64,000 nucleotides of DNA from Hyphomicrobiales bacterium (GCA_900466005.1 UEGQ01000013.1:174664-238663), one strand, 5' to 3'. Counted from the first letter of the stretch, positions 36,356-47,371 are shown. The notes: generated by a model not told the origin, from the letters alone. Program-made: numbers and translations.

Positions 36356-37687
36356 CTACCGACGGGTGAGGCGAACATCTCCTTCGACGGCCAGCCCGAT
36401 CTTGCCGCGGCCGAGCTGCAGGAGGCGGATCGGCAGGTGTTTTTCGTCGAGCCGCCGTCGCAGCAGCAGAAGGCGGGTTTCGAGGTTGTCCTTGTAGTCG
36501 GGCAGGCGGAGGCTCGCGTCGAGGCGGATCTCGCGGTTGGTGAACTCCCGCCGTCCGCCGTCGAGATACTGGCCGAGCATGTGCACCAGCAGCCGCCCCG
36601 CCACGCCCTTGATGACATAGTCGCCGTTGATGAAGACGCTGTCGTCGAACGGGTGATGGGCGACGTCGATCCGGCTGCCGCCGGGAGCGGTTGCGACATC
36701 GGCCGGGAAGGCGGCTTCCGGATCGAACGACATGCGTTCGCAGAGTGCAAGCGAGACCGCGGCCTGCCGGGCGACGATTGCGAGCGCCGCCTCGTCCTCG
36801 CGGGTGAAGGCGAGCCGCCTCCCGCTCTCGACGAAAAGGACGCCTTCGACATGTCCCTGGACGAGGAGCGGCACGGCGATCTGGCTCATCGCGTCGGCCA
36901 TGCCCGGCAGCACGATCTCCCGGGTCCGGTTTTCGTCCGGCGAGGAGTGGCGCACCGCCGACCCGAAGCGGCGGATACGGCTCATGTCGCTCACCTTGAC
37001 GATCCTGCCGCTCGCTGCCGCCGATCCGATCAACCCCTCGCCGAACGGCACCTCGGCACCGATGCCCGAGGGGACATAGCCGGTGCTGCCGATCGCGGTG
37101 ATCTGCGCCTTCTCGCCATAGCTCTGGAAGAGGAGCGCATGGCCGAAGCCGAGATGCCCGGCGATCCCGCCGAGCAGGGCGTCGACCACGCCGCCCGCAT
37201 CCGTCGCCGCGGCGATGTCCGCAACAATTCTCTCGGCCGCAATGAGCCGGTCCGGCCGCAAGCGCGTGGAAGCCGCGGCCGTCTCGACCGGCGAGGGGAC
37301 GGCTTCGACGCCGACGACACGGAACACGTCGACGCAGCGCAGCCGCATGACGTCGCCGAGGCCGACCTGTGCACCGCCGGCGGCGACCTCCTGCGCGAGC
37401 CGGTCGAAGAGGGCCCCACCCTCCAGCGTGTAGGCAAAGGCGAGCTGCAGCCGGAACTGCGCGCCCGTGAGGCCGTCGACCACGACGAGGGTCGCTTTCG
37501 GGTTGAGGCGGATATTGGCGGCGGTCTTGGCGAAGAACTGGTTGGAAAGCGCCACGTGTTCGTCGTCGACCATCGACACGTGGGAGAGATAGGAAATGTT
37601 CGGCACGCCTTCGGCGTCGGCGGTGGCGATGATCGAGGGAATGACGCCTTCGAAGCAGGCTTCGAGGTTGCGGAGGGTGATCGTCAT
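36356..37687 (-). CDS. Flavin split-barrel / GAF / winged-helix regulator
   Basis: A 443-aa three-part protein. Residues 1-135 are a pyridoxamine-phosphate-oxidase-like split barrel (IPSIIATADAEGVPNISYLS, NPKATLVVVDGLTGAQFRL). Residues about 165-330 are a GAF domain (IVADIAAATDAGGVVDALLG, VPFGEGLIGSAAASGRIVKV, QIAVPLLVQGHVEGVLFVES). Residues about 365-443 look like an OmpR-type winged helix (EFTNREIRLDASLRLPDYKD, NLETRLLLLRRRLDEKHLPI, RLLQLGRGKIGLAVEG). The architecture suggests a one-component regulator sensing a flavin, redox state or small ligand; that is inference. Its ATG overlaps the stop of the upstream split-barrel gene (ATGA). Confidence 0.75.
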   Translation of the reverse strand: MTITLRNLEACFEGVIPSIIATADAEGVPNISYLSHVSMVDDEHVALSNQFFAKTAANIRLNPKATLVVVDGLTGAQFRLQLAFAYTLEGGALFDRLAQEVAAGGAQVGLGDVMRLRCVDVFRVVGVEAVPSPVETAAASTRLRPDRLIAAERIVADIAAATDAGGVVDALLGGIAGHLGFGHALLFQSYGEKAQITAIGSTGYVPSGIGAEVPFGEGLIGSAAASGRIVKVSDMSRIRRFGSAVRHSSPDENRTREIVLPGMADAMSQIAVPLLVQGHVEGVLFVESGRRLAFTREDEAALAIVARQAAVSLALCERMSFDPEAAFPADVATAPGGSRIDVAHHPFDDSVFINGDYVIKGVAGRLLVHMLGQYLDGGRREFTNREIRLDASLRLPDYKDNLETRLLLLRRRLDEKHLPIRLLQLGRGKIGLAVEGDVRLTRR

Positions 37688-38151
37688 GTCGCGGCACTCC
37701 AGAGCTTCGAGCCGGCCTTGGCACCCGGCGTCTGCACGAAGACCGAGGCGACGTCGATCGTCACCAGCCGCGCGTCGCGGTGGGTGAGCCAGGGGGCGAT
37801 GATGTCCGGCGCAATCCCGAGGCGCATCAGTGCGGAGACCATGGCGACCATGTAGCGTTCCGAGCGCTCGATTTCGGCTGCCGCGGCGTCGCGTACCTCC
37901 GCTCTGCCCTTGATCTGGTAGGTCACATAGTCGGAGGGGCGCGAGAAGGTCGCGGCGATCATCCCGTTCTCCCGCAGGTTGGCGACCGTGCCGGGCCACT
38001 GCCAGGCGGAGACGACGATCGCCATCCGGCGTCCGTCGAGCGGCCATGCGCCGACGCCGCGGCCGACTTCCGGACGGTTGTCGGCATCGGCCGTCCCGAT
38101 GATCTGCATCACCGGGCTTTCGATGAAGGCCGCCAGTTCGTGGTCCAGCAT
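37684..38151 (-). CDS. Pyridoxamine-phosphate-oxidase-like split-barrel protein
   Basis: A 155-aa flavin-binding split-barrel protein: MLDHELAAFIESPVMQIIGT, DADNRPEVGRGVGAWPLDGR and YVTYQIKGRAEVRDA are typical of PNPOx-like flavoproteins. Start chosen at the ATG preceded by agagga. It is translationally coupled to the downstream flavin/GAF/winged-helix gene and divergent from the flavin monooxygenase gene. True pyridoxamine oxidase residues are not recognisable; the substrate is unknown. Confidence 0.8.
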   Translation of the reverse strand: MLDHELAAFIESPVMQIIGTADADNRPEVGRGVGAWPLDGRRMAIVVSAWQWPGTVANLRENGMIAATFSRPSDYVTYQIKGRAEVRDAAAAEIERSERYMVAMVSALMRLGIAPDIIAPWLTHRDARLVTIDVASVFVQTPGAKAGSKLWSAAT

Positions 38152-38291
38152 GGAATCGCTCCTCTTTCGACATGCATAGCGCAGGCCGCGAAGTTTTAGG
38201 ATTCCCGCTGCCCGGCTTAGCAAGCTTTTAGGAAACGGCCTCCGTCGAAGCGCCTAATAGCAAGGCTCCCCAAGGAATGAAGGAGAGCAGG

Positions 38292-39830
38292 ATGCAACAG
38301 CAACCGAAAGTGATGCCCGACAATTGTGTCGCCGTGATCGGCGCCGGGCCGGGCGGACTTGCCGCGGCGAAGTGGCTCGCGGCCCACGGGCTCGAGCCGG
38401 TCGTCTTCGAGGCGTCGGCCCGGTTGGGCGGCCAGTGGAACTCGGCCTCGGCGACCAGCGCCGTCTGGCCTGGCATGCGCACGAATACCAGCCGGATCAT
38501 GACGGCCTTTTCCGATCTCGACCACGCGCCCGGCAGCGCGACCTATCTCACCCAGGACGAGATGCTCGACTATCTCGAGCGCTATGCCTTCGTCTCGGGC
38601 CTGCTGCCGAAGCTGCGGCTGTCGACGCGGGTGGAGAGCCTCGAACCTGCGGCCGGCGGTGGCTGGCTCATCCGCTCGGCGAGCGGCGGGCGCGAGCGCT
38701 CGGAGGTCTTCCGGCGGGTCGTGGTGGCGACCGGCCGCTGCGGCACGCCGTCCGTTCCGGAGATTGAAGGGCTCTCCCGCTTCGGCGGATCGCTCGGCGC
38801 CATCCATGCCGCCCAGTATAACGGCGTCGAGCGCTATCGTGGCCGCCACGTGCTCGTTGCCGGTTGCTCGATCAGCGCGCTCGAGATCGCCTCGGAGCTC
38901 GCCTATGGCGGTGCGCGGGTCACGGTCGCCAGTCGCCGCCAACGCTACGTCCTGCCGAAACTGATCTGCGGCGTGCCGACCGAGCACGTCATGTTCAGCC
39001 GCGCCGCCGCACTGCTCGGCGGCGTGCTGCCGCCACAGGAGCTTGCCGCGGGACTGCGGGCCAAGGTGCTCGCGGTCGCCGGCAATCCGGCCCAGTTCGG
39101 TGCGCCGGCGCCCGACGACGACATCTTCGCCGCGGGCGTCACCCAGTCGCAGCAGTTCCTGCCGGCGGTCGCGGAGGGGCGCATCACGGTGATGCCGTGG
39201 ATCGACGGGATCGACGGCGGCCGCGTCCTGTTCCAGGGCGGGCGCACGGCAGAGGTTGACGGCGTCATCCTCGGAACCGGATATCGTCTGTCGTTGCCCT
39301 TCCTCGATACCGCGACCGCCGCGACGCTCGGCCTCGACGACGTCCACATGGACCTCCACGACCAAACCTTCCACCCCGACCTGCCGGGTCTCGCCTTCCT
39401 CGGCCTCTACGATCTCGTCGGCCCTTACCTGCCGGTACTGGAGCTGCAGGCCCGCTGGATCAGCTATTGTTTCGCCGGGATCGTGCCGATGCCGTCGCCG
39501 GCGGAGATGGCGGAAGGTGTCGCGCGGGCGAAGGCCATGCGGGCCGGACCTCCGGCACTGCCGATGCATGTCGCGGCGCTCGGCTTTGCGCGCAATGCCG
39601 GGGTCGAACCGGACCTTTCCGCGCGGCCGGACCTCGAGCGGGCGCTGCTCTTCGGTCCGCTCTCGGCCGTCTCCTTCCGCCTCGACGGCACGGATGCGCT
39701 CCCAGACGGGGTCGGGCGCGTGCGGGGTGCTGCCGCCGCCTTCGGCGCCGTCACCCACCCCGCCTTCACGGCGGAGGAGCAGGCGATCCGCGGCCTCGTG
39801 CGGCGCGAGGCGCTGTCGCCCGCCGCCTGA
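38292..39830 (+). CDS. FMO-like flavin-containing monooxygenase
   Basis: A 512-aa two-dinucleotide-binding flavoprotein. FAD motif: CVAVIGAGPGGLAAAKWLAA; NADPH-binding region HVLVAGCSISALEIASELAY; and the ATG motif-like DGVILGTGYRLSLPFLD. These match flavin-dependent monooxygenases that oxidise nitrogen or sulfur centres (trimethylamine, indole, drugs) or related oxidoreductases. The start at 38292 follows aaggagag; an ATG at 38277 is the alternative. It is divergent from the split-barrel/regulator operon, which may control it (inference). Confidence 0.85.
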   Translation: MQQQPKVMPDNCVAVIGAGPGGLAAAKWLAAHGLEPVVFEASARLGGQWNSASATSAVWPGMRTNTSRIMTAFSDLDHAPGSATYLTQDEMLDYLERYAFVSGLLPKLRLSTRVESLEPAAGGGWLIRSASGGRERSEVFRRVVVATGRCGTPSVPEIEGLSRFGGSLGAIHAAQYNGVERYRGRHVLVAGCSISALEIASELAYGGARVTVASRRQRYVLPKLICGVPTEHVMFSRAAALLGGVLPPQELAAGLRAKVLAVAGNPAQFGAPAPDDDIFAAGVTQSQQFLPAVAEGRITVMPWIDGIDGGRVLFQGGRTAEVDGVILGTGYRLSLPFLDTATAATLGLDDVHMDLHDQTFHPDLPGLAFLGLYDLVGPYLPVLELQARWISYCFAGIVPMPSPAEMAEGVARAKAMRAGPPALPMHVAALGFARNAGVEPDLSARPDLERALLFGPLSAVSFRLDGTDALPDGVGRVRGAAAAFGAVTHPAFTAEEQAIRGLVRREALSPAA

Positions 39831-39835
39831 TCCCC

Positions 39836-39860
39836 AGGGGCCGCCGTCGGGCGGCCCCTT
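39836..39860 (+). terminator. Hairpin terminator after the flavin monooxygenase gene
   Basis: A perfect 10-bp stem (aggggccgcc / ggcggcccct) with a gtcg loop, 5 bases after the stop codon; the T tract is weak (ttcg). Confidence 0.65.
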
Positions 39861-39980
39861 CGCCAACCGCGTGCCGCCCGGACGGCCCCCGGCGGCGGAA
39901 ATACCCCTGCCGCACTTGAACCGGGCGGTTTTCGCTCTTATAAGGCGCCATTCCCAACAATAAGTGTGATCAGGGGTGCC

Positions 39981-40727
39981 ATGGCTGGCCATTCACAGTT
40001 CAAAAACATCATGCACCGCAAGGGCCGTCAGGATGCCGTGCGGTCGAAAATGTTCTCCAAGCTCGCGCGCGAAATCACCGTCGCGGCCAAGACCGGCCTG
40101 CCGGACGTGACCATGAATGCGCGTCTTCGCCTCGCCGTGCAGAACGCCAAGGCGCAGTCGATGCCGAAGGACAACATCGAGCGCGCCATCAAGAAGGCAT
40201 CCGGGGCAGACAGCGAGAACTACGAAGAAGTCCGCTACGAAGGCTACGGCCCGGGCGGCGTCGCCGTCATCGTCGAGGCGCTGACCGACAACCGCAACCG
40301 CACCGCATCCTCCGTTCGCTCGACCTTCTCGAAGGCCGGCGGCGCGCTCGGTGAAACCGGCTCGGTTTCCTTCTCCTTTGATCGCGTCGGCGAAATCACC
40401 TACAAGCTTTCCGTCGGCGACGCCGACAAGGTGATGGAAGCGGCGATCGAGGCCGGCGCCGAAGACGTCGTCACCGACGAGGACGGCCACACGATCTATT
40501 GCGGCTTCGAGGACATCAACGAAGTCTCGAAGGCGCTGGAAACCGCTCTCGGCGAAGCCGAATCCGTCAAGGCGATCTGGAAGCCGCAGAACACGATCGA
40601 AGTCGACGAGGAAAAGGCGCAGTCGCTGATGAAGCTCATCGACACGCTGGAAGACGACGACGACGTGCAGAACGTCTATTCGAACTTCGAAGTCTCCGAC
40701 GAGGTTATGGCGAAGCTCTCGGCCTGA
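39981..40727 (+). CDS. yebC: YebC/PmpR-family protein
   Basis: A 248-aa protein of the YebC/TACO1 family: [73 protein letters not shown] and [18 protein letters not shown]. Members act as DNA-binding regulators (PmpR) or, as reported more recently, help ribosomes translate polyproline stretches. Homologues start MAGHS, so the ATG at 39981 is chosen. It is monocistronic with a strong terminator. Confidence 0.95.
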   Translation: MAGHSQFKNIMHRKGRQDAVRSKMFSKLAREITVAAKTGLPDVTMNARLRLAVQNAKAQSMPKDNIERAIKKASGADSENYEEVRYEGYGPGGVAVIVEALTDNRNRTASSVRSTFSKAGGALGETGSVSFSFDRVGEITYKLSVGDADKVMEAAIEAGAEDVVTDEDGHTIYCGFEDINEVSKALETALGEAESVKAIWKPQNTIEVDEEKAQSLMKLIDTLEDDDDVQNVYSNFEVSDEVMAKLSA

Positions 40728-40750
40728 TCGTCAAGGCGCGACACAAGATG

Positions 40751-40783
40751 AGGCCCGGTTGCCTGCGCAGCCGGGCCTTTTTC
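40751..40783 (+). terminator. Rho-independent terminator after yebC
   Basis: A 12-bp stem with one G-T pair (aggcccggttgc / gcagccgggcct), loop ctgc, followed by ttttt. Confidence 0.9.
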
Positions 40784-40817
40784 TTGTCCAGAAATGGAGA
40801 TGCGCCCGTCACCCTGG

Positions 40818-40843
40818 CCCTCTCCCCGCTCTGAGGGAGAGGG
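40818..40843. repeat. REP-like hairpin
   Basis: Inverted repeat ccctctccc / gggagaggg with an 8-base spacer, about 35 bp after the yebC terminator. Such CCCTCTCCCC/GGGAGAGGGG hairpins are common dispersed intergenic repeats in proteobacteria; copy number here cannot be judged from one window. Confidence 0.5.
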
Positions 40844-40880
40844 GACGTGGCTATGTCGAGGTTGAACTGCCCCTACTCAG

Positions 40881-40902
40881 CGCTGTTGTGGACACAACAG
40901 CG
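40881..40902. repeat. Perfect 10-bp inverted repeat
   Basis: cgctgttgtg and cacaacagcg separated by two bases, in the patch between yebC and the GIY-YIG gene. It could form a hairpin; no function is evident. Confidence 0.5.
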
Positions 40903-40956
40903 ACTATCCCCTTGTGACGAGCGGCCAACGAGTGAAGCCGCTATACACTCTACGCC

Positions 40957-40985
40957 GTCATGCTCGGGCTTGACCCGAGCATCCA
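40957..40985 (+). repeat. 29-bp palindromic repeat, left copy
   Basis: Contains the palindrome atgctcggg-cttga-cccgagcat within gtca..tcca. An inverted copy lies at 41309-41337, on the other side of the GIY-YIG gene. Confidence 0.85.
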
Positions 40986-41002
40986 CGATACCTTCGCAAG
41001 GT

Positions 41003-41287
41003 CTACCACAGCTCAGGATACAGATCGCGCCAGTCCGGGTTCAGGGACTCGATCAGCTCGATCTTCCATCGACGGTACCAGCGCTTGAGGGACTTTTCCC
41101 TCTGGATTGCGGAGCCGATGCTCTGGTGCTCCTCATACCAGACAAGCCTTTTCAGGCCGTAGGTCGATGTGAAGCCTTTTGCAAGCGCTTCGCGATGCTC
41201 ATAGATCCGACGCTCCAGATCGGACGTGACGCCGATATAGAGCGTACCATGCTTGTGGTTGGTCATGATGTAGACAAATCCCGCCAT
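41003..41287 (-). CDS. Solo GIY-YIG nuclease domain protein
   Basis: A 94-aa protein consisting of one GIY-YIG domain. FVYIMTNHKHGTLYIGVTSD shows the VYI..YIG motif pair, followed by LERRIYEHREALAKGFTSTY with the conserved arginine and histidine, LVWYEEHQS, and AIQREKSLKRWYRRWKIELI with the conserved glutamate. It belongs to the YhbQ/UPF0213-like solo nucleases, whose cellular role is unclear. It lies between two inverted copies of a 29-bp palindromic repeat and converges with neither flank operon, giving the look of a small mobile or repeat-associated cassette. Confidence 0.88.
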   Translation of the reverse strand: MAGFVYIMTNHKHGTLYIGVTSDLERRIYEHREALAKGFTSTYGLKRLVWYEEHQSIGSAIQREKSLKRWYRRWKIELIESLNPDWRDLYPELW

Positions 41288-41308
41288 GCGGGAAATGTTG
41301 CTTCGCCT

Positions 41309-41337
41309 TGGATACTCGGGTCAAGCCCGAGTATGAC
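41309..41337 (-). repeat. 29-bp palindromic repeat, right copy (inverted)
   Basis: The reverse complement of the left copy with two changes, one in each arm of the palindrome, that compensate each other (G/C pair to A/T pair), so the hairpin is preserved: atactcggg-tcaag-cccgagtat. Confidence 0.85.
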
Positions 41338-41385
41338 CTCCCCTACTGAAGGTTTCCGGGCGGAGACCTTGCTGCGGCGAGTGCC

Positions 41386-42741
41386 TTAAGCCGCCGCGCC
41401 GCGCGCGCTGCCGATCACGCCGACGAGGTCGTTGACGATGCGCTCGATCTGGCCGCGGTCGTCGCCTTCCGCCATCACGCGGATCAGCGGCTCGGTGCCG
41501 GAGGGGCGGATCACGAGGCGGCCGCTCTTGGCGAGCTCGCTCTCGGCGTCGGCGATCGCCTGCTTCACCGTCTTGTCCTCGAGCGGCTTGCCGCCGGAGA
41601 TGCGGACGTTGCGCAAGAGCTGCGGCACGGGGTCGAAGCGGTGGCAGATCTCGCTCACCGTCTTGCCGGTACGCTTGACGCAGGCCAGAATCTGCAACGC
41701 CGCGATGATGCCGTCGCCGGTGGTGCCGAAGTCGGAGAGCACGATGTGGCCCGACTGCTCGCCGCCGACATTGTAGTGGTGCTGGCGCATGTACTCGACG
41801 ACGTAGCGGTCGCCGACCTTGGTGCGGGCGAGATTGAGGCCCTTGCCATTGAGGAAGCGCTCCAGCCCGAGATTGGACATCACCGTCGCCACGATGCCGT
41901 CGCCCTTGAGGCTCTGGTCATTCGCCCAGGTTTCGGCGATCACCGCCATCAGCTGGTCGCCGTCGACGATGGCGCCGTTCTCGTCGACGATGATGACGCG
42001 GTCGGCATCGCCGTCGAGCGCGATGCCGATGTCGGCGCGCACCTCATGCACCTTCTTCTGCAGCGCGGAAGGATGGGTCGAGCCGCAATCGAGATTGATG
42101 TTGGTGCCGTTCGGCTCGTTGCCGATGGTGATCACCTCGGCTCCGAGTTCCCAGAGCGCGGCGGGCGCCACCTTGTAGGCGGCGCCGTTGGCGCAGTCGA
42201 TCGCGATCCGCAGGCCGTGCAGGGTGACGTCGCGCGGCAGGGTGCGCTTGACGAATTCGATATAGCGATAGATGTCGCCGTCGACGCGCTTGGCGCGGCC
42301 GATCTCGTTCGAGGGTGCGAGCTGCGCATAGATATCCTTGTCCAGCAGCGCCTCGATCTGTTGCTCGATTTCGTCGGAAAGCTTGTAGCCGTCGGGCCCG
42401 AAGAGCTTGATGCCGTTGTCGGCGAAGGGATTGTGCGAGGCGGAGATCATGACGCCGATATCGGCGCGCAGCGAGCGGGTCAGCATGGCGACGGCGGGTG
42501 TCGGGATCGGTCCGAGCAGGAAGACGTCGAGGCCGGCGGCGGTGAATCCCGCGACGAGGGCGTTCTCGAGCATGTAGCCGGAAAGGCGCGTATCCTTGCC
42601 GATCACCACGCGGTGCCGGTGATGGCCGCGGCGAAAGATCGTGCCGACGGCGATGCCGACCCGCATGGCGAGATCCGGCGTCATCGGAAAGATGTTGGAC
42701 TGTCCACGGATGCCGTCGGTTCCGAAATAGCGACGTGTCAT
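41386..42741 (-). CDS. glmM: Phosphoglucosamine mutase
   Basis: A 451-aa enzyme that converts glucosamine-6-phosphate to glucosamine-1-phosphate for peptidoglycan and LPS precursors. It opens [20 protein letters not shown], has the phosphoserine active-site loop [17 protein letters not shown], the metal-binding [23 protein letters not shown] and the phosphate-binding [15 protein letters not shown]. It lies downstream of ftsH, an order conserved in many proteobacteria, but with a strong terminator between them. Confidence 0.97.
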   Translation of the reverse strand: MTRRYFGTDGIRGQSNIFPMTPDLAMRVGIAVGTIFRRGHHRHRVVIGKDTRLSGYMLENALVAGFTAAGLDVFLLGPIPTPAVAMLTRSLRADIGVMISASHNPFADNGIKLFGPDGYKLSDEIEQQIEALLDKDIYAQLAPSNEIGRAKRVDGDIYRYIEFVKRTLPRDVTLHGLRIAIDCANGAAYKVAPAALWELGAEVITIGNEPNGTNINLDCGSTHPSALQKKVHEVRADIGIALDGDADRVIIVDENGAIVDGDQLMAVIAETWANDQSLKGDGIVATVMSNLGLERFLNGKGLNLARTKVGDRYVVEYMRQHHYNVGGEQSGHIVLSDFGTTGDGIIAALQILACVKRTGKTVSEICHRFDPVPQLLRNVRISGGKPLEDKTVKQAIADAESELAKSGRLVIRPSGTEPLIRVMAEGDDRGQIERIVNDLVGVIGSARGAAA

Positions 42742-42914
42742 GTGTACTCCTGAAAGTGCATTGGCGGCGCCGCGGGCGGTCTCAGGTTCCGCCTCGCGGC
42801 TGCGCGCAGACGGGGCCGAGGGCGCGGCACCCTCTCGGGCTGCTCATGCCATAAAACGCGCGAAACGGCACGTAAATTCGCGTCAATGTCCAATATATCC
42901 TGTTACCGGAAACG

Positions 42915-42947
42915 AAAAGGACCGCCGGTCTTTCGAGCGGCGGTCCC
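42915..42947 (-). terminator. Rho-independent terminator after ftsH
   Basis: On the minus strand a 9-bp stem (ggaccgccg / cggcggtcc) with a 10-base loop is followed by ttttcgttt, 30 bases after the ftsH stop. Confidence 0.85.
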
Positions 42948-42976
42948 GTGTTCTTGCAGCTGCCTGCGGGGAGGGG

Positions 42977-44914
<1,938 letters not shown>

Positions 44915-45039
44915 TGAACTCCCCGAACAGAAACAGCCTGCATTGCCTGCGGCCGGTATGATTATCCGTTAACATAGGATTGCGGTGCCGCCTTGCCAAG
45001 GAAAACCGATCTCACGAATGCGTTTTCCGTCAACAAGAC

Positions 45040-46386
45040 CTAAATTGGTGCAACGGGATACCGGGTTCTGCCGAAGAGTCCGGCAAGAACGTCGGCGACG
45101 GCGAGATCGAAAACCGGCAGAAAGCGGTCGAAGGGGGCCAGCACAGCCTCCACCGACAGGCTCTCGGCTTCCGCGGCCGCGACGAGCGCGCCGCCGTCCG
45201 GGGAGATGGCATGGGCCGGGGAGATGACATGGGGCAGAACCCGCGCCCGGTGGCGCGCAAGCGTACGGGGGACAGACCGGTCATTCTCGCCGACCGGCAG
45301 GGCCGGTCCGGGACCGATACGGACCTCCTCTGCGCCGCCATTCGCAACGAGAAAGCGGTCGTCCCAGAGAGCGGCTTGCCCCGGTGTGACCGTGAGCTGC
45401 GGCAGGCTGCGATCCTCCCGCATCAGATAGAGACCGTCGTTCCGCTTCCAAACAAGCGTGCGCGCAACCGTCATGCGACCGTGTCCGGGCGCAAGCGCGA
45501 AGGCGGCGACGCGCGCCATCTGGTCGCCTGCCGGCAGGTACGGTCGGCCGCCGAGGACGGCGAGCAGGAAGGCCAGCGCATGGCGCAGTACCGCCGGTTC
45601 GGCTTCGAGCGCTTCGGGTGCAAGCCGGACGATGGTCTCGTGCCGAACCGTCGCAGTGGCGCGCAGAAGGCTTGCCGCCTCGCCGGAGAGGCGGGTGCGG
45701 CCGATCGCGGCGTCTCCGTCAAAGGCGAGTGGCGTCCCCTCGATCGCCATGCGGGTGCGGACGCGCTCATAGGCGGGGTTGAGATTGCTCGGGTCATCGA
45801 TCCAGCCGAGGCCGTTCCGGGTCAGGAGGGCACGGATCGCCACGCGCCGGACGGCGAGGAAGGGGCGCACGATCCAGAGCCGGCGGTCGTAGAGGGTGGC
45901 CGGGGCCATGCCGGCAAGACCATGGGGGGAGGGCGCGCGTGCCATGCGCATGGTGATCGTCTCCGCCTGGTCGTCGGCGGTGTGGCCGGTCACGAGAAGA
46001 TCGGCGCGAAGCTCGGCGGCGACATCGGCGAGGAGACGGTAGCGCGCCTCCCGTGCGGCGACGGAAATGCCGGTCGAGGGCTTCTCTCCGGGCCAGCGGC
46101 GGGTTTCGTGCGGGATGCCGAGGTCGCGGCAGAATTCGGCGACGCGTGCCGCTTCGCCGGCGGATTCCGGCCTCAGCGCATGGTCGATCGTCGCGGCGAG
46201 AAGGGTGTGGGTGTGTGCGCCCGCGGCGATGGCCTGATGCAGGGCGAGGAGAAGGCCGGTGGAATCGCTGCCGCCGGAGATCGCGACCAGAATGCGGGAG
46301 GGCTTGGCGAGCGAACCGAGAAACTGCGAGACGGCGTCTTCGGGCGAGGTGTCCCCCTCGGGCGAGATGTCTGCGGGCGCGTCCAT
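45040..46386 (-). CDS. tilS: tRNA(Ile)-lysidine synthase
   Basis: A 448-aa enzyme that modifies C34 of tRNA-Ile(CAU) to lysidine, changing codon reading from AUG to AUA. The PP-loop ATPase motif SGGSDSTGLL begins at residue 37, and DHALRPES, TGHTADDQAETITMRMARAP and LWIVRPFLAVRRVAIRALLT follow. The C-terminal substrate-binding region is less conserved. It sits 13 bp after cpoB, extending the Tol-Pal cluster. Confidence 0.93.
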   Translation of the reverse strand: MDAPADISPEGDTSPEDAVSQFLGSLAKPSRILVAISGGSDSTGLLLALHQAIAAGAHTHTLLAATIDHALRPESAGEAARVAEFCRDLGIPHETRRWPGEKPSTGISVAAREARYRLLADVAAELRADLLVTGHTADDQAETITMRMARAPSPHGLAGMAPATLYDRRLWIVRPFLAVRRVAIRALLTRNGLGWIDDPSNLNPAYERVRTRMAIEGTPLAFDGDAAIGRTRLSGEAASLLRATATVRHETIVRLAPEALEAEPAVLRHALAFLLAVLGGRPYLPAGDQMARVAAFALAPGHGRMTVARTLVWKRNDGLYLMREDRSLPQLTVTPGQAALWDDRFLVANGGAEEVRIGPGPALPVGENDRSVPRTLARHRARVLPHVISPAHAISPDGGALVAAAEAESLSVEAVLAPFDRFLPVFDLAVADVLAGLFGRTRYPVAPI

Positions 46387-46399
46387 CGCGACGGCCGCG

Positions 46400-47371
46400 T
46401 CAGCAGCTCAGGCGCTTCTGTTCGGTCGCAACCTTGTTGACCACGGCGCGCGAGGCCTTGGGATAGCGGCGCGTCACTTCCTTGAGGGTGGCGCAGGCGG
46501 TTTCGGTGTTGTCGAGGGCGGCGAGCGACATGCCGAGCTTCAGCAGCATTTCCGGCGCCTTCGGCGAGGAGCTGTAGGCCTGGTGGGCGTTCAGGAACGT
46601 CTTGGCGGACTCGTTGTACTTGCCCTGCGAATACTGCGCTTCGCCCAGCCAGAAGTGGGCATCGGCAGCCTTGCGGCTCTGCGGATAGCGGCTCAGGAAG
46701 TCGTTGAACTCGTTCTCGGCGAGGCCGTAGTCGCCGGAAAGCACATGGCCGTAGGCGCTCTGGTAGACGTCGGACTCGCTGCCGAGCGAGGCGACTTGCG
46801 CCGAGCCCGTGCCGGCCGGCGTCTCGACGCCGGGCAGGCTGGTGCCGTCTTGCGCGCCGGGGTCGATCGATGCGGAGACGGGCATGCCGCTCGAATCGAG
46901 TTCGATCGAGCCGAGCGTCTGCTCCGGCGTTCCGAGCGCTGCGCCCGAGGGATCCCCGGCGGATGCCGGGGGCTCGGTGGCGATGACGCGGGCGACCTCG
47001 TCCTGCTGCGTGCCGCTCTCGACCGGGGCGTCGAGTGCCCCGCTCTTGGTCGACTTCGACTTTTCCAGTTCCTGGAAGCGAAACTCGTTGTCTTCCTGGA
47101 ACTTGCGGATCTGTTCCTGCATCTGCAGGAGCTGGTAGCTCATTTCCTCGACCCGGCCGTTCAGGGTGCGGATCTCTTCTTCGAGCTGGAGTACGCGAAC
47201 GGACGCGTCGCTGCTCTGGGCGAGCACGACCGGCCGCCGCGCATTGGTGCTCGCCGGGGCCTGCGCCGCCGACGAACCGATACCCGGCATAAGCTGCATG
47301 GAGCTCGCGGTGCCGTACAGTCCCCCCAGCGAGACCGTCGCGAGCATCGCGGCCATGGCAAGTCGTTTCAT
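46400..47371 (-). CDS. cpoB: Tol-Pal system protein CpoB (YbgF)
   Basis: A 323-aa periplasmic protein: signal peptide MKRLAMAAMLATVSLGGLYG and onward, a trimerising coiled coil (about residues 60-110, LQLEEEIRTLNGRVEEMSYQ), a low-complexity linker, and C-terminal TPR repeats from about residue 200 (YQSAYGHVLSGDYGLAENEF, DAHFWLGEAQYSQGKYNESA, PKAPEMLLKLGMSLAALDNT). CpoB couples Tol-Pal function to peptidoglycan synthesis at the division site. A hairpin terminator lies between pal and this gene, so expression may be partly independent of pal. Confidence 0.93.
   Translation of the reverse strand: MKRLAMAAMLATVSLGGLYGTASSMQLMPGIGSSAAQAPASTNARRPVVLAQSSDASVRVLQLEEEIRTLNGRVEEMSYQLLQMQEQIRKFQEDNEFRFQELEKSKSTKSGALDAPVESGTQQDEVARVIATEPPASAGDPSGAALGTPEQTLGSIELDSSGMPVSASIDPGAQDGTSLPGVETPAGTGSAQVASLGSESDVYQSAYGHVLSGDYGLAENEFNDFLSRYPQSRKAADAHFWLGEAQYSQGKYNESAKTFLNAHQAYSSSPKAPEMLLKLGMSLAALDNTETACATLKEVTRRYPKASRAVVNKVATEQKRLSC

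Noticed and set aside
35214..37724. Very long minus-strand open frame spanning several genes
   Set aside because: It crosses ymdB, the MBL gene and the regulator in a non-native frame, and the translation is Arg/Pro-rich without motifs.
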